Positions 5,867 through 14,201 are shown, counted from the first letter of the stretch. The stretch: DNA of 14,574 nucleotides from JAFGJQ01 sp052034525 (GCA_052034525.1 JBPOIK010000019.1:1-14574), one strand, 5' to 3'. Translations and numbers: made by a program. The notes: generated from the letters alone by a model not told the origin.

Positions 5867-8530
5867 CTATCGGCCGAGCTTCGCCTGCCATTCCCTGATC
5901 TTCTGCAACGCATCCAGCGGTGTGAGTTCGTTCACGTCAACCGCCCGAAGCTGCCGGGCGAGAACATCGAGCGGATCCTCGAAGAGTTCAAGCTGTTGCG
6001 GACGGCGCGTGCGGCGGCGGGAGAGCCCGGTGGTGCGGGATTCGCGGGAAAACCCCTTCTGAAGCTCGTCGAGAATCTCCCGGCTGCGCTCGACCACCGG
6101 TCGAGGCACGCCCGCCAGCCGGGCGACGTGCATGCCGTAGCTTTTGTCCGTGCCGCCGGGGACGATTTTGTGCAGGAAAATGATGCGATCCTCACGACGG
6201 TCGTCGCCGGGCCATTCACGGACGGCCACGTTGCAGTTTTTCACCCCGGCCAGCAGACCGGCCAGTTCCGTCAATTCATGATAGTGCGTGGCGACCAGCG
6301 TCCGGCAGCGGACGACGTTGGCCAGGTGCTCCGTGATGGCCCAGGCCAGCGACAGGCCGTCGAAGGTGCTCGTGCCGCGACCGATCTCGTCGAGCACCAC
6401 CAGCGACCGGTCCGTCGCGTTGTTGAGGATGTTGGCCGCCTCCGTCATTTCCACCATGAACGTGGACTGGCCGCGGGTGATCTCGTCCGACGCCCCCACA
6501 CGGGCGAAAAGGCGATCGACCGGCGTGAAACGCATGGCGGCGGCGGGAACGAACGATCCGGTCTGGGCCAGCAGCACCAGCAGCGCGGTCTGGCGGATGT
6601 ACGTGCTTTTGCCCGCCATGTTCGGTCCGGTGATGATCAGCACGCGGGCGTCGTCCGCATCGAGACGGCAGTCGTTCGGCACGAACCCGTCACGCAGCGT
6701 CTGATCCAGCACCGGGTGACGGCCGTCCCGGATGTCCAGCTCGCCCCCGTCGACCAGCTCGGGCCGGACGTATCGGTGCGCGACCGCCACCTCGGCCAGC
6801 CCGGCCAGCACGTCGAGCCGGCCCACGGCGTCGGCCACCCGCTGCAGCGCCTCGAGCTGCTCTCCGGCGGCGTCGCGCACCTGCTCGAACAGCAGGAACT
6901 CCCGCTCGTGCGCACGTTCCTCCGCCGAGAGCACTTCCGTCTCGTATGTCTTGAGTTCGTCGGTGATGTATCGTTCGGCGTTCTTGACCGTCTGCTTGCG
7001 CACGTAGTGGGCGGGCGCCCGGTCGCGGAACGTGTTGGAAATCTCGATGTAATAGCCGAAGACCTTGTTGAACCCGACCTTCAGCGAGGCAATGCCGGTG
7101 GACTGGGCCTCCCGACGCTGGTACTCGGCCAGCCAGCTCTGCCCGTCACGGCCGATGGCGCGCAGCCGATCCAGCTCGGCATCGTACCCGTCGGTGATGA
7201 TACCGCCCTCCCGCGTGGTCAGCGGCGCATCGGGGCGGATGGCCCGGTCCAGCCGTTCGGACAGTGCCTCCAGCCCGCCGAGCGCGTCTCGCAGACTTGC
7301 CAGTTGCGCCGGCGAAAAACCCTCCAGCCATCCGCGCAGAACGGGAAGCTGGGCGAGCGTCCGGGCCAGGCCGGCCAGATCGCGCGGAGTGGCGCGGCGC
7401 AGGGCGATGCGGGCGGCGATCCGCTCCACATCGGACATGGATCGCAACGCGCCCCGGACACCGGCCCGTGTGGAGTCGTCCGCCGCAAGGGCCGCCACGG
7501 CGTCCTGCCGGGCCACGATCTCCCCGGCCCGGATCAGCGGCGTGCACAGCCAGCGCCGCAGCCCGCGGGCGCCGGCCGGATGCACCGTCCGATCCACCGC
7601 GTGCAGCAGGCTGCCCTCGCGATCGCCGGTGCGAAGCGTACGCTCGATCTCCAGCGATCGGAACGTGCTGTGGTCCAGGCAGAGGAAATCCGCCGGACGG
7701 TGCGGCTGCGTGCGGATGATGTGGCCCAGCGAAGTCTTCTGCGTCTCCCGCAGATACGCGATGGCGCAGCCGGCGGCGCAAACGCCAGGGGTCAGGCCCT
7801 GGAACCCGAACCCGGCCAGCGTGGTCACGCCGAAATGGTCGTGCAGCAGGCGCTCGGCGTTGTAAGGAGCGAACTCGTGCGGAGGGCGGCGGACGACGGA
7901 CGAACCGCACAGTGAGCGGACCTCTTCCGCCAGCCGGGCGGCCGGCTGGGTCGCGGCGTCGATGCCGGCGTCCTCGATGAGGATTTCGGCCGGGCGCTGC
8001 CGAACCAGCTCATCCACCACATCTTCCGGACGCAGATCGAACACCTGGAACCGGCCCGAAGCCAGCTCCACCACGGCCAACCCCGCCTGTCGCCCGCCGA
8101 CGCTGAGCGATGCCAGTATGTTGTCACTCTTCTCGTCCAGCAGTGTGTCGTCGGTCAGCGTGCCGGGCGTCACCACCCGCAGAATCTCCCGCTTCACCAC
8201 GCCCTTGGCGAGCCGCGGATCCTCCACTTGCTCGGAGATCGCCACGCGGTAGCCCGCCGCCACCAGCTTGTGCAGGTAGCTGTCCAGGGCATGGTGCGGA
8301 ATGCCCGCCAGTGGAATGGCATTCTCGCCCTTGGAACGCGCGGTCAAGACGATTCCGAGCACCCGGCTGGCGATCTTGGCGTCTTCGTAGAACGTCTCGT
8401 AGAAGTCGCCCATGCGGAACAACAGAAGGGCATCGCCGGCCTGTTGCTTCTGCTCCAGATACTGACGCATCGCCGGCGTGGCGTCGCTCCGACGGTCGGA
8501 CGACTGAGATGAGCCGGTTGCCTCGGGCAC
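5867..8530 (-). CDS. mutS: DNA mismatch repair protein MutS
   Basis: MutS recognises mismatches and small loops and, with ATP, recruits MutL. At 887 residues it is slightly longer than E. coli MutS (853). Domain I carries the mismatch-reading Phe-x-Glu (GDFYETF, F43 and E45). The core and clamp run through about 560, including FGYYIEISN. The ATPase has Walker A GPNMAGKST (635-643), Walker B VVLDEIGRGTSTFDG (711-725) and the signature SDEITRGQSTFMVEM. Near the C-terminus QLELF (846-850) fits the beta-clamp binding consensus. The start is a GTG with AAGGA at 8541-8545, 10 bases upstream; the ATG at codon 21 lacks such a site. trpD lies 42 bases upstream on the same strand, so the two may be cotranscribed. 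No mutL is present in the window. Confidence 0.98.
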   Translation of the reverse strand: MPEATGSSQSSDRRSDATPAMRQYLEQKQQAGDALLLFRMGDFYETFYEDAKIASRVLGIVLTARSKGENAIPLAGIPHHALDSYLHKLVAAGYRVAISEQVEDPRLAKGVVKREILRVVTPGTLTDDTLLDEKSDNILASLSVGGRQAGLAVVELASGRFQVFDLRPEDVVDELVRQRPAEILIEDAGIDAATQPAARLAEEVRSLCGSSVVRRPPHEFAPYNAERLLHDHFGVTTLAGFGFQGLTPGVCAAGCAIAYLRETQKTSLGHIIRTQPHRPADFLCLDHSTFRSLEIERTLRTGDREGSLLHAVDRTVHPAGARGLRRWLCTPLIRAGEIVARQDAVAALAADDSTRAGVRGALRSMSDVERIAARIALRRATPRDLAGLARTLAQLPVLRGWLEGFSPAQLASLRDALGGLEALSERLDRAIRPDAPLTTREGGIITDGYDAELDRLRAIGRDGQSWLAEYQRREAQSTGIASLKVGFNKVFGYYIEISNTFRDRAPAHYVRKQTVKNAERYITDELKTYETEVLSAEERAHEREFLLFEQVRDAAGEQLEALQRVADAVGRLDVLAGLAEVAVAHRYVRPELVDGGELDIRDGRHPVLDQTLRDGFVPNDCRLDADDARVLIITGPNMAGKSTYIRQTALLVLLAQTGSFVPAAAMRFTPVDRLFARVGASDEITRGQSTFMVEMTEAANILNNATDRSLVVLDEIGRGTSTFDGLSLAWAITEHLANVVRCRTLVATHYHELTELAGLLAGVKNCNVAVREWPGDDRREDRIIFLHKIVPGGTDKSYGMHVARLAGVPRPVVERSREILDELQKGFSRESRTTGLSRRRTRRPQQLELFEDPLDVLARQLRAVDVNELTPLDALQKIREWQAKLGR

Positions 8531-8572
8531 GGGAATCCGATCCTTCTATCTCCGCCTCAGACGGGTGGTCCC

Positions 8573-9580
8573 TCAGGGTCGGTTCGATTCGTCGATCAGG
8601 CGGTTCAGTGTGGCGGCGGCGGCGCCGGAATCCAGCGTTTCCCGCGCGCGTTGCACGCCTTCGGCAAGGTCCGGCGCCAGGCCGGCGACCACCAGGGCCG
8701 CGGCCGCGTTGAGCACCGCGTGATCACGGCGGGGACCCAACTCGCCGTTCAGAATCGCCCGCACCGCCTCCGCGCTGGCCGCGGGCGAGTCCACCAGAAG
8801 CACCGACCGGGTCGCCCGTGCCAGACCCACATCCTCCGGACGCACCCGGAACGTGCGGACCGCCCCGTCTCTCCATTCGCTGATCTGGGTCTCGCCGGTG
8901 ATGGTCAGGTCGCACAACCCGTCCAGCCCGTGAACCACCCACGCATGCACCGCCCCCAGCTCGCCAAGCACGTTCGCCAGCGATTCCGTCCGGTCGGCCC
9001 GGGGCACGCCCATCACCTGTCGTCGGGCGCCGGCCGGATTCGTCAGCGGACCCAGCACGTTGAACACGGTGCGGATGCCCATGGCCTGTCGCACGGGCGC
9101 CGCGTACTTCATGGCCGGATGCAGCATGCGCGCATACAGAAAACCGATGCCCACCTGCTCGATACACCGCTCGACGACCGGCACGTCCGCCTCGATGTTC
9201 ACGCCCAGTGCGGCCAGCACCTCGGCGCTGCCGCAGACGCGCGTGTTGGTGCGGTTGCCGTGTTTGGCCACCACCGCTCCGGCCGCGGCCGCGATCAATG
9301 CGGCCGTGGTGGACACGTTGAACGTGCTGATCCCGTCGCCGCCGGTGCCGCATGTGTCGATGCAGTCCCGGATGCAGCGCACCGGCACGCAGACCTCCCG
9401 CATGGCCTGGGCCGCACCGACGATTTCGTCAACCGTCTCCCCCTTGGTCGCCAGGGCCGCCAGGAAAGCCCCGATCACGGACTGCGGCACCTGGTTGGTC
9501 ACGATGGCCTCAAACGCCCGGCGGGAGTCCGCCCGGGACAGGTCGCGGCCGGCCACAAGTTGCTCCAGAATGCCTCGCAT
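8573..9580 (-). CDS. trpD: Anthranilate phosphoribosyltransferase (TrpD) with altered PRPP/metal motifs
   Basis: TrpD joins anthranilate to PRPP in tryptophan synthesis. The 335-residue length and whole-protein layout are standard: the N-terminal helical part begins MRGILEQLVAGRDLS, the PRPP motif CGTGGDG is at 77-83, KHGNR at 106-110, and RTVFNVLGPLTNP at 170-182. Two normally conserved spots differ. After KHGNR the family usually has a Ser-Ser pair (E. coli HGNRSVSSKSGS), but here the pair reads Thr-Arg (T113, R114). The metal-binding Asp-Glu of the DGLDE motif is Cys-Asp (C223, D224). The DNA reads cleanly there, without a frameshift. No other trp gene is in the window. A diverged TrpD active on anthranilate is most likely; a related phosphoribosyltransferase with another substrate is possible. 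The ATG has a GAGG only 4 bases upstream. Confidence 0.9.
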   Translation of the reverse strand: MRGILEQLVAGRDLSRADSRRAFEAIVTNQVPQSVIGAFLAALATKGETVDEIVGAAQAMREVCVPVRCIRDCIDTCGTGGDGISTFNVSTTAALIAAAAGAVVAKHGNRTNTRVCGSAEVLAALGVNIEADVPVVERCIEQVGIGFLYARMLHPAMKYAAPVRQAMGIRTVFNVLGPLTNPAGARRQVMGVPRADRTESLANVLGELGAVHAWVVHGLDGLCDLTITGETQISEWRDGAVRTFRVRPEDVGLARATRSVLLVDSPAASAEAVRAILNGELGPRRDHAVLNAAAALVVAGLAPDLAEGVQRARETLDSGAAAATLNRLIDESNRP

Positions 9581-9642
9581 GAATCCTCATCCGTTGACCG
9601 GACGGGCGCCACACCGGTACCGTACGGCGGCGCAGATCGAAG

Positions 9643-9648
9643 ACTATA
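9643..9648 (-). promoter_or_regulatory. Candidate -10 box of trpD
   Basis: The - strand reads GGGTATAGTCTT, the same 12 bases that carry the -10 box of the lipoprotein promoter. Here no good -35 lies 16-18 bases upstream. A start near 9636 would give a leader of about 55 bases. On the + strand TATATC at 9678-9683 is an equally tentative -10 for mnmE. Nothing else was recognised in this 132-base divergent spacer. Confidence 0.35.
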
Positions 9649-9712
9649 CCCGATTCCCCCTCCGGGCGTGAGGGCGGTATATCGTCCGCGCAGAAACGGG
9701 ACTTGAAGCGGA

Positions 9713-11128
9713 ATGTTGCCGGAAATCAACGACACGATTGTCGCCGTCGCCTCGCCGCCCGGACATGCGGCCCGGGGAATCGTGCGTCTCAGCGGACCGG
9801 CGGCCCTGTCGATCGGGGACCGGTTGTTTCGTGCCGACGACGACCGACCGCTTCTGACGCCGCGCGGGTTCCGCCGGCGGGAAGGACGCCTGTTCGTGGG
9901 CGACGATCTGCCTGTTCCGGCGGAGGCCTGGGTCTTTCGCGCCCCGCGCAGCTACACGGGTCAGGACTGCCTGGAACTGCACACGATCGGCTCGCCGGCC
10001 CTGCTGGCGATGGTCGTGGAGGCCGCCGTGGCCGGCGGGGCCAGGCCCGCTCGAGCGGGCGAGTTCACGGCGCGGGCGTTTCTGTCCGGCGCCATGGACC
10101 TCGCCCGGGCGGAAGCGGTCGCGGCAACAATTCACGCCCGCAGCAATACCCAGTTGCGGGCGGCCCGGCGCATGGGCGAGGGAGAACTCGCCCGGCAGGT
10201 GCATGGCTGGCGGCAGCGGCTGGCCGAGCTCACCGCGCTGGTGGAAGCCGGCATCGACTTCGCGGAGGAGCCGGTCGAGTTCATCACGCTCGATCGCCTC
10301 CAAAGGGAAACCGAAGCGCTGATCGGTGAGATGGACGCCCTGCGGCGCGACGCGGCGCAGGCCGAGCGTTTTGACGTGCTGCCGACAATCCTGCTGCTGG
10401 GCCGCCCCAATTCCGGCAAGAGCACGCTGCTGAACGCGCTGTGCGGGCTGGATCGCGCCATCTGCTCCGCGATGGCGGGCACCACGCGTGACTTCCTGGC
10501 CGCCCCGGTGAACCTGGGACCGTTTGAGGCCCGGATGCTGGACGCGGCGGGCCTGGATGCGGACGCGGGCGAGTTGATCCGCCGGGCGGGGCAGCGCGTG
10601 CTGGCCCGGGCCGAACACGTGGACGCGCTGTGCCTGGTGGTGGACCTGTCCGGCCCGGTGGACGCCGGCACGCTGGACTGCCTGGCGGGGGCCCGATCGG
10701 TGCCGTGCGTGGTTGCTGCCAACAAGGTGGACGCACTGGACGCCCCGACACGGGCACGGCGACTCGCGAGCCTGCCGTTGCCGGAGCGAACGGACATCCG
10801 CGCGGTCTGCCCAGTCAGCGGGCTGACCGGGGACGGACTGGATGGACTGCGGACGGCGCTGGCCCGGGCCCTCGGCGATCACGCCGGCCTTGGTGAAGAC
10901 ACTGCGGTGGTGCTTTCCGCACGGCAGCGGGGCTGCCTTGAGGCCGCAGCCGAAGCCATGCAACGTGTATCCGCCGAGGCGGCCGTCTGTGAACAAACCC
11001 TGGATCGGGCGGAACTGCTGGCGTTTGAGCTGCGGGCCGCGCTGAACGCCCTGGACGACGTTTGCGGAGCCGTCACCACCGATGACCTTCTGGCCACCGT
11101 GTTTTCGTCGTTCTGCATCGGCAAGTGA
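9713..11128 (+). CDS. mnmE: tRNA modification GTPase MnmE
   Basis: MnmE works with MnmG to add aminomethyl groups to U34 of certain tRNAs. The 471-residue product has the N-terminal formyl-tetrahydrofolate domain (NDTIVAVASPPG, 6-17), a helical part containing FTARAFLSGAMDLARAEAV, an inserted G domain (about 222-390) and the hallmark C-terminus FCIGK with C468. G-domain motifs are G1 GRPNSGKST (230-238, with the potassium-binding Asn233), GTTRD (256-260) and NKVD (337-340). The G3 motif is DAAG (277-280) instead of DTAG. The following switch II region lacks the glutamate matching E. coli E282, placing Ile or Arg there. The upstream site is weak (GAAGCGGA next to the ATG). No mnmG is in the window. 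The gene diverges from trpD and converges with dnaB 28 bases away. Confidence 0.95.
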   Translation: MLPEINDTIVAVASPPGHAARGIVRLSGPAALSIGDRLFRADDDRPLLTPRGFRRREGRLFVGDDLPVPAEAWVFRAPRSYTGQDCLELHTIGSPALLAMVVEAAVAGGARPARAGEFTARAFLSGAMDLARAEAVAATIHARSNTQLRAARRMGEGELARQVHGWRQRLAELTALVEAGIDFAEEPVEFITLDRLQRETEALIGEMDALRRDAAQAERFDVLPTILLLGRPNSGKSTLLNALCGLDRAICSAMAGTTRDFLAAPVNLGPFEARMLDAAGLDADAGELIRRAGQRVLARAEHVDALCLVVDLSGPVDAGTLDCLAGARSVPCVVAANKVDALDAPTRARRLASLPLPERTDIRAVCPVSGLTGDGLDGLRTALARALGDHAGLGEDTAVVLSARQRGCLEAAAEAMQRVSAEAAVCEQTLDRAELLAFELRAALNALDDVCGAVTTDDLLATVFSSFCIGK

Positions 11129-11156
11129 CGCGGAGAACCCCGCGAGCCGCCGTCAT

Positions 11157-12590
11157 TCAGAAGGGAGCGACATCCTCCGCGTAGGGCGGAACATACGACG
11201 GCTCCGGCACCGGGGACAGATTGTCAAATCGCGTGCTGCGGTTGTTGAACATGAGCGTGATGGTGCCCACCGGGCCGTTGCGCTGCTTGGCCACGATGCA
11301 CTCGGCCTTGCCCTTGATGGCCGGATCGATCTCCTCGGTTCCCCGGTGGTAGTACTCCTCGCGATGCAGCAGCAGAACCAAGTCGGCGTCCTGTTCCAGG
11401 GCGCCGGACTCACGCAGGTCGCTCATCCGGGGACGATTTCCCTCCCGCTGCTCGGCGGCCCGGTTGAGCTGGGCCATGGCGATGACGGGGATGCCCAGTT
11501 CGCGGCCCAGGGCCTTGAGCCCCCGGCTGATCTCCGAAATCTCCTGCTGACGCCCCTCACGCTCCTTGCTCGGGCAGCGCATAAGCTGGAGGTAGTCGAC
11601 GAACACGGCCTCGATACGGTGCTGCTGGCGCAGGCGACGGGCTTTCGCCCGCAGCTCCAGAACGCTCATGCCCGGCGTGTCGTCAACGTAAAGAGGCGCT
11701 TCCGTGAGCTGGTCGCACGTGTCGATCAGGTGCCGGGTCTCCTCGTCGTTCAGCATGTTGCGCCGCATCTTGTGCGAGTCGATCCGCGATCGGCTGCACA
11801 CGATACGGTGCCCCACCTGCATGCGCGACATCTCCAGCGAAAAGAAAACCACCGGGCGGCGGTCTTCAACCGCCATGTGTTCAGCAATGGTCAGACCGAA
11901 GGCCGTCTTGCCCATGGAGGGCCGGCCGGCCACGATGATGAAGTCGCCGTTCTGCAACCCGCTGGTCAGGTCGTCCAGCTCGTGGAAGCCGGTGGGGAGC
12001 CCGCTGAGGTAGTGATCCCCTCGGGATTGCAGTTGATCGTGAATCTGATGCACCAGCTCGGACAGGGTGATGGCCTGCCCGCTGATCCGCCGTTCCGTGA
12101 CGTCAAACAACCGCTGCTCCGCCTTGTCCAGCAGATCGGCCGTGTCGTCACGATCGTCATACGCGTCGTCCGCAATCTCGCCGGTCACGCGGATCACGTC
12201 GCGAAGCAGACCTTTGTCCCGGACGATCCGGGCGTAGTGTTCGGCATTCACCCAGGCCCCGACGCTCTCGGCCATGCGGATGATCGCCGGCACCCCGCCG
12301 ACCTGCTCCAGCAGATCTCGCCGCTGCAGCTCGTTCTTGATGACCACCAGGTCCATCGGACGGTTGTCATCGTACAGATCGACCAGAACCTCGAAGAGCC
12401 GGCGATGATCGGGACGGTAGAACCACCCCCCGTCCTGACGGCCGATGATCGGTATCACCGTCGCGATGGCGTCGCGATTGAGCATCATCGAGCCGAGCAG
12501 GTTCCGCTCGGCTTCCAGATCGTGCGGCGGAACGCGAATCGTCTCGGTTGTCTGTGCGCCGCGGCTAGTCGGCCTCTGTGGTTCCGTCAT
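11157..12590 (-). CDS. dnaB: Replicative DNA helicase DnaB
   Basis: This hexameric 5'-3' helicase opens the replication fork. From the ATG at 12590 it has 477 residues, a normal length. The N-terminal primase-contact domain starts with the family phrase RVPPHDLEAERNLLGSMML. The RecA-like motor has Walker A GRPSMGKT (222-229), SLEM (251-254), Walker B VDYLQL (331-336), QLNR (374-377), LRESGALEQDAD (392-403) and the finger region KQRNGPVG (435-442). The start is a choice: ATG 12590 has GGAGG at 12600-12604 with 9-base spacing, while an in-frame GTG at 12617 has GGGGAGG at 12627-12633 with 9-base spacing. Either start overlaps the end of rplI (by 26 or 53 bases), which suggests translational coupling. 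The ATG gives the smaller overlap and is preferred. No intein is present. Confidence 0.97.
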   Translation of the reverse strand: MTEPQRPTSRGAQTTETIRVPPHDLEAERNLLGSMMLNRDAIATVIPIIGRQDGGWFYRPDHRRLFEVLVDLYDDNRPMDLVVIKNELQRRDLLEQVGGVPAIIRMAESVGAWVNAEHYARIVRDKGLLRDVIRVTGEIADDAYDDRDDTADLLDKAEQRLFDVTERRISGQAITLSELVHQIHDQLQSRGDHYLSGLPTGFHELDDLTSGLQNGDFIIVAGRPSMGKTAFGLTIAEHMAVEDRRPVVFFSLEMSRMQVGHRIVCSRSRIDSHKMRRNMLNDEETRHLIDTCDQLTEAPLYVDDTPGMSVLELRAKARRLRQQHRIEAVFVDYLQLMRCPSKEREGRQQEISEISRGLKALGRELGIPVIAMAQLNRAAEQREGNRPRMSDLRESGALEQDADLVLLLHREEYYHRGTEEIDPAIKGKAECIVAKQRNGPVGTITLMFNNRSTRFDNLSPVPEPSYVPPYAEDVAPF

Positions 12591-13083
12591 CCGATGGGGC
12601 CTCCGTGTCGGTATCACCGGATTCGTCCTCCCCGCCTTCGCCGGAACGGACGACCCAGACCTTCACTTCCGCCTTGATGGATTCCGCCAGGACGACCGGC
12701 ACCGTAACGTTGTCAAGCTGCTTGATCGGATCCGACAGCCGGACGTGCGCCACGTCCACCTCATGACCCTGTTCACGCAGCGCTTCCGCGATGTCGCGAG
12801 CCGTCACGGAACCGTACAGATGCCCGTCCGGATTGGCGGCCGCCGCGATCGTCACCTCCACATGGGCCAGTTTCTCCGCCCGGCCCCGCAGTTCCTCCAG
12901 CGCTTTGCGCCGGCGCTCTTCCGCGGCCGCACGCTCCTTGGCGATGGCCCGCATGTTCGACTCGGTGGGCGCCATCGCCAGGTCGTTGGGCAACAGGTAG
13001 TTGCGGGCATAGCCCGGCGACACATTGATGATGTCGCCCACAATGCCCAGCGTGGGAATGTCCTTCTTCAGCAGCAGTTTCAT
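12565..13083 (-). CDS. rplI: 50S ribosomal protein bL9
   Basis: bL9 binds 23S rRNA near the L1 stalk base. The N-terminal RNA-binding domain is unmistakable (MKLLLKKDIPTLGIVG, then SPGYARNYLLP). A long connecting helix follows (about 45-75), then the C-terminal domain with GSVTARDIAEAL. The 172 residues exceed the usual length of about 148-150 because of an acidic Gly/Asp/Glu/Thr tail at about 148-172. The start at 13083 matches the family N-terminus and has TGGAG 6 bases upstream; an earlier in-frame start at 13164 would add 27 unrelated residues. The DNA of the acidic tail also contains the ribosome binding sites and start codons of dnaB. Confidence 0.97.
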   Translation of the reverse strand: MKLLLKKDIPTLGIVGDIINVSPGYARNYLLPNDLAMAPTESNMRAIAKERAAAEERRRKALEELRGRAEKLAHVEVTIAAAANPDGHLYGSVTARDIAEALREQGHEVDVAHVRLSDPIKQLDNVTVPVVLAESIKAEVKVWVVRSGEGGEDESGDTDTEAPSDDGTTEAD

Positions 13084-13253
13084 GACGCACTCCACTGGGG
13101 CCCGGCGATCGGACCCGTCTGTCTGTTCATATCCGCCGATCGGGCGGCCCGGCAAACCCGACACCGGCCCGACCCGACGGTCGCAACCTGATTACACTCT
13201 CCGCCGCACGGCCACCGGAACGGTCGCCCGCCCGCCGCGGACCGGCGCGGTCG

Positions 13254-13709
13254 TCAGAACGGGATGTCCTGGTCCGGCGCCGGCGGAGCCGGATCGCTCG
13301 ACCAGCCTTCGTCCGCTTCCGCCTGATGCACGGGCTCCCGCGCGGAAGCCTGCCGGCTGCCGGACGCGCCGTCGGGCCGACCGCCGAGGAACTGGAAGTT
13401 CTCCACCACGACTTCCAGTTTGCTTCGCTTCTGGCCTTCCGGGGTGGTCCACTGACTGTAGTTCAGCCGCCCCTCCACCAGAATCCCCCGACCTTTGGTC
13501 AGATACTGGTTGATCACCTCCGCTTGTCGGCCGAACGCGGTCAGATCGACGAAAGTCGTCTCATCCCGCCGGTCGCCCGTGTTGCGGTCGGTCCACGTGC
13601 GATTGATCGCCATCCCGAACTTGCAGACGGCCGTATTGCTCGGGGTGTACGACAACTGCGGATCGCGCGTCAGGTTTCCCGCCAGAATCACTCGGTTCAA
13701 ATTGGCCAT
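13254..13709 (-). CDS. ssb: Single-stranded DNA-binding protein SSB
   Basis: SSB coats single-stranded DNA during replication, repair and recombination. The 151-residue product has the OB fold at about 1-110 (MANLNRVILAGNLTRDP, then TTFVDLTAFGRQAE and KGRGILVEGRL). A flexible linker follows (about 111-144), then the acidic tail DQDIPF that docks partner proteins; E. coli ends DDDIPF. GGGAGG at 13716-13721 lies 6 bases before the ATG. The gene lies 36 bases after rpsF. Downstream, 170 bases separate it from rplI, a gap too short for the rpsR usually found there. Confidence 0.97.
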   Translation of the reverse strand: MANLNRVILAGNLTRDPQLSYTPSNTAVCKFGMAINRTWTDRNTGDRRDETTFVDLTAFGRQAEVINQYLTKGRGILVEGRLNYSQWTTPEGQKRSKLEVVVENFQFLGGRPDGASGSRQASAREPVHQAEADEGWSSDPAPPAPDQDIPF

Positions 13710-13745
13710 GACAGCCCTCCCCCGTTGGTTTGGGGTTCACGCGAG

Positions 13746-14201
13746 TCACACTTCGTCGGTTTCGGCGCGAGGCTCCGGATCGGGGCTCGCATCGCCGTCC
13801 GCGACGGCCACCGTCGTCCGCGTCCGGCGAGAGGGCCGCTCCCCGTTGTCCGTCTCCGGGTGGCTCTCCGCGCGGCGTTCCGACGGCATGAACTGCTCCA
13901 TGTGATCGCGAGTCAGGCCGTCGGCGCGCAGAACCAGCACCCGCAGGACGGATTCCGAAAGCTGAGCGTCGCGCTCCACGCCGCGGATGCGGGACGGCTC
14001 CGCCAGGAAGTACGTCAGCGCGTACACGCCGCGCTTGCGTCCCTTCACCTCGTAAGCCAGCTTCCGCTCATCCCAGCGACGGCAGAGCACAATCTCCGCC
14101 TCGGCCCGATCCATGATCCGCCGGATCTCCTGTTCGGCATTGGCAAAATCGCCGGCAAACCCCGAATCAAACAGGAACATGGCTTCATACTGTTTCTTCA
14201 A
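13746..14201 (-). CDS. rpsF: 30S ribosomal protein bS6, TTG start, extended C-terminus
   Basis: bS6 sits on the small-subunit platform and pairs with bS18. The core is at about 1-105: KKQYEAMFLFD, RRWDERKLAYEVKGRKRGVYALTYF and SESVLRVLVLRAD. The start is TTG at 14201, supported by GGAGGT at 14210-14215 with 8-base spacing and by the family N-terminus; the first ATG is at codon 8, inside the first strand. About 45 extra residues follow the core, first basic (PSRRTRTT) then acidic, and look disordered. The gene is 35 bases downstream of pth and 36 bases upstream of ssb. Confidence 0.95.
   Translation of the reverse strand: MKKQYEAMFLFDSGFAGDFANAEQEIRRIMDRAEAEIVLCRRWDERKLAYEVKGRKRGVYALTYFLAEPSRIRGVERDAQLSESVLRVLVLRADGLTRDHMEQFMPSERRAESHPETDNGERPSRRTRTTVAVADGDASPDPEPRAETDEV

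Noticed and set aside
5678..7915. A 745-codon open frame on the + strand opposite mutS
   Set aside because: It lies almost wholly antisense to the well-conserved mutS, has no family motif and reads as GC-biased low-complexity Arg/Gly/Pro sequence. Long antisense frames are expected at this GC content.
9644..10996. A 450-codon - strand frame opposite mnmE
   Set aside because: It is antisense to a complete mnmE with all G motifs and the FCIGK end; no independent support.
11129..11144. A small inverted repeat (CGCGG with CCGCG) between the mnmE and dnaB stops, considered as a terminator
   Set aside because: The stem is only 5 bp, there is no U-tract on either strand, and such repeats are common by chance at this GC content.
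11082..12677. A 531-codon open frame on the + strand opposite dnaB
   Set aside because: It is a shadow of dnaB and rplI with no recognisable domain, and its first codons overlap the end of mnmE.
13192..13452. A small - strand frame between ssb and rplI considered as rpsR
   Set aside because: It overlaps the end of ssb in another frame and its Arg/Gly-rich translation has none of the bS18 sequence features.
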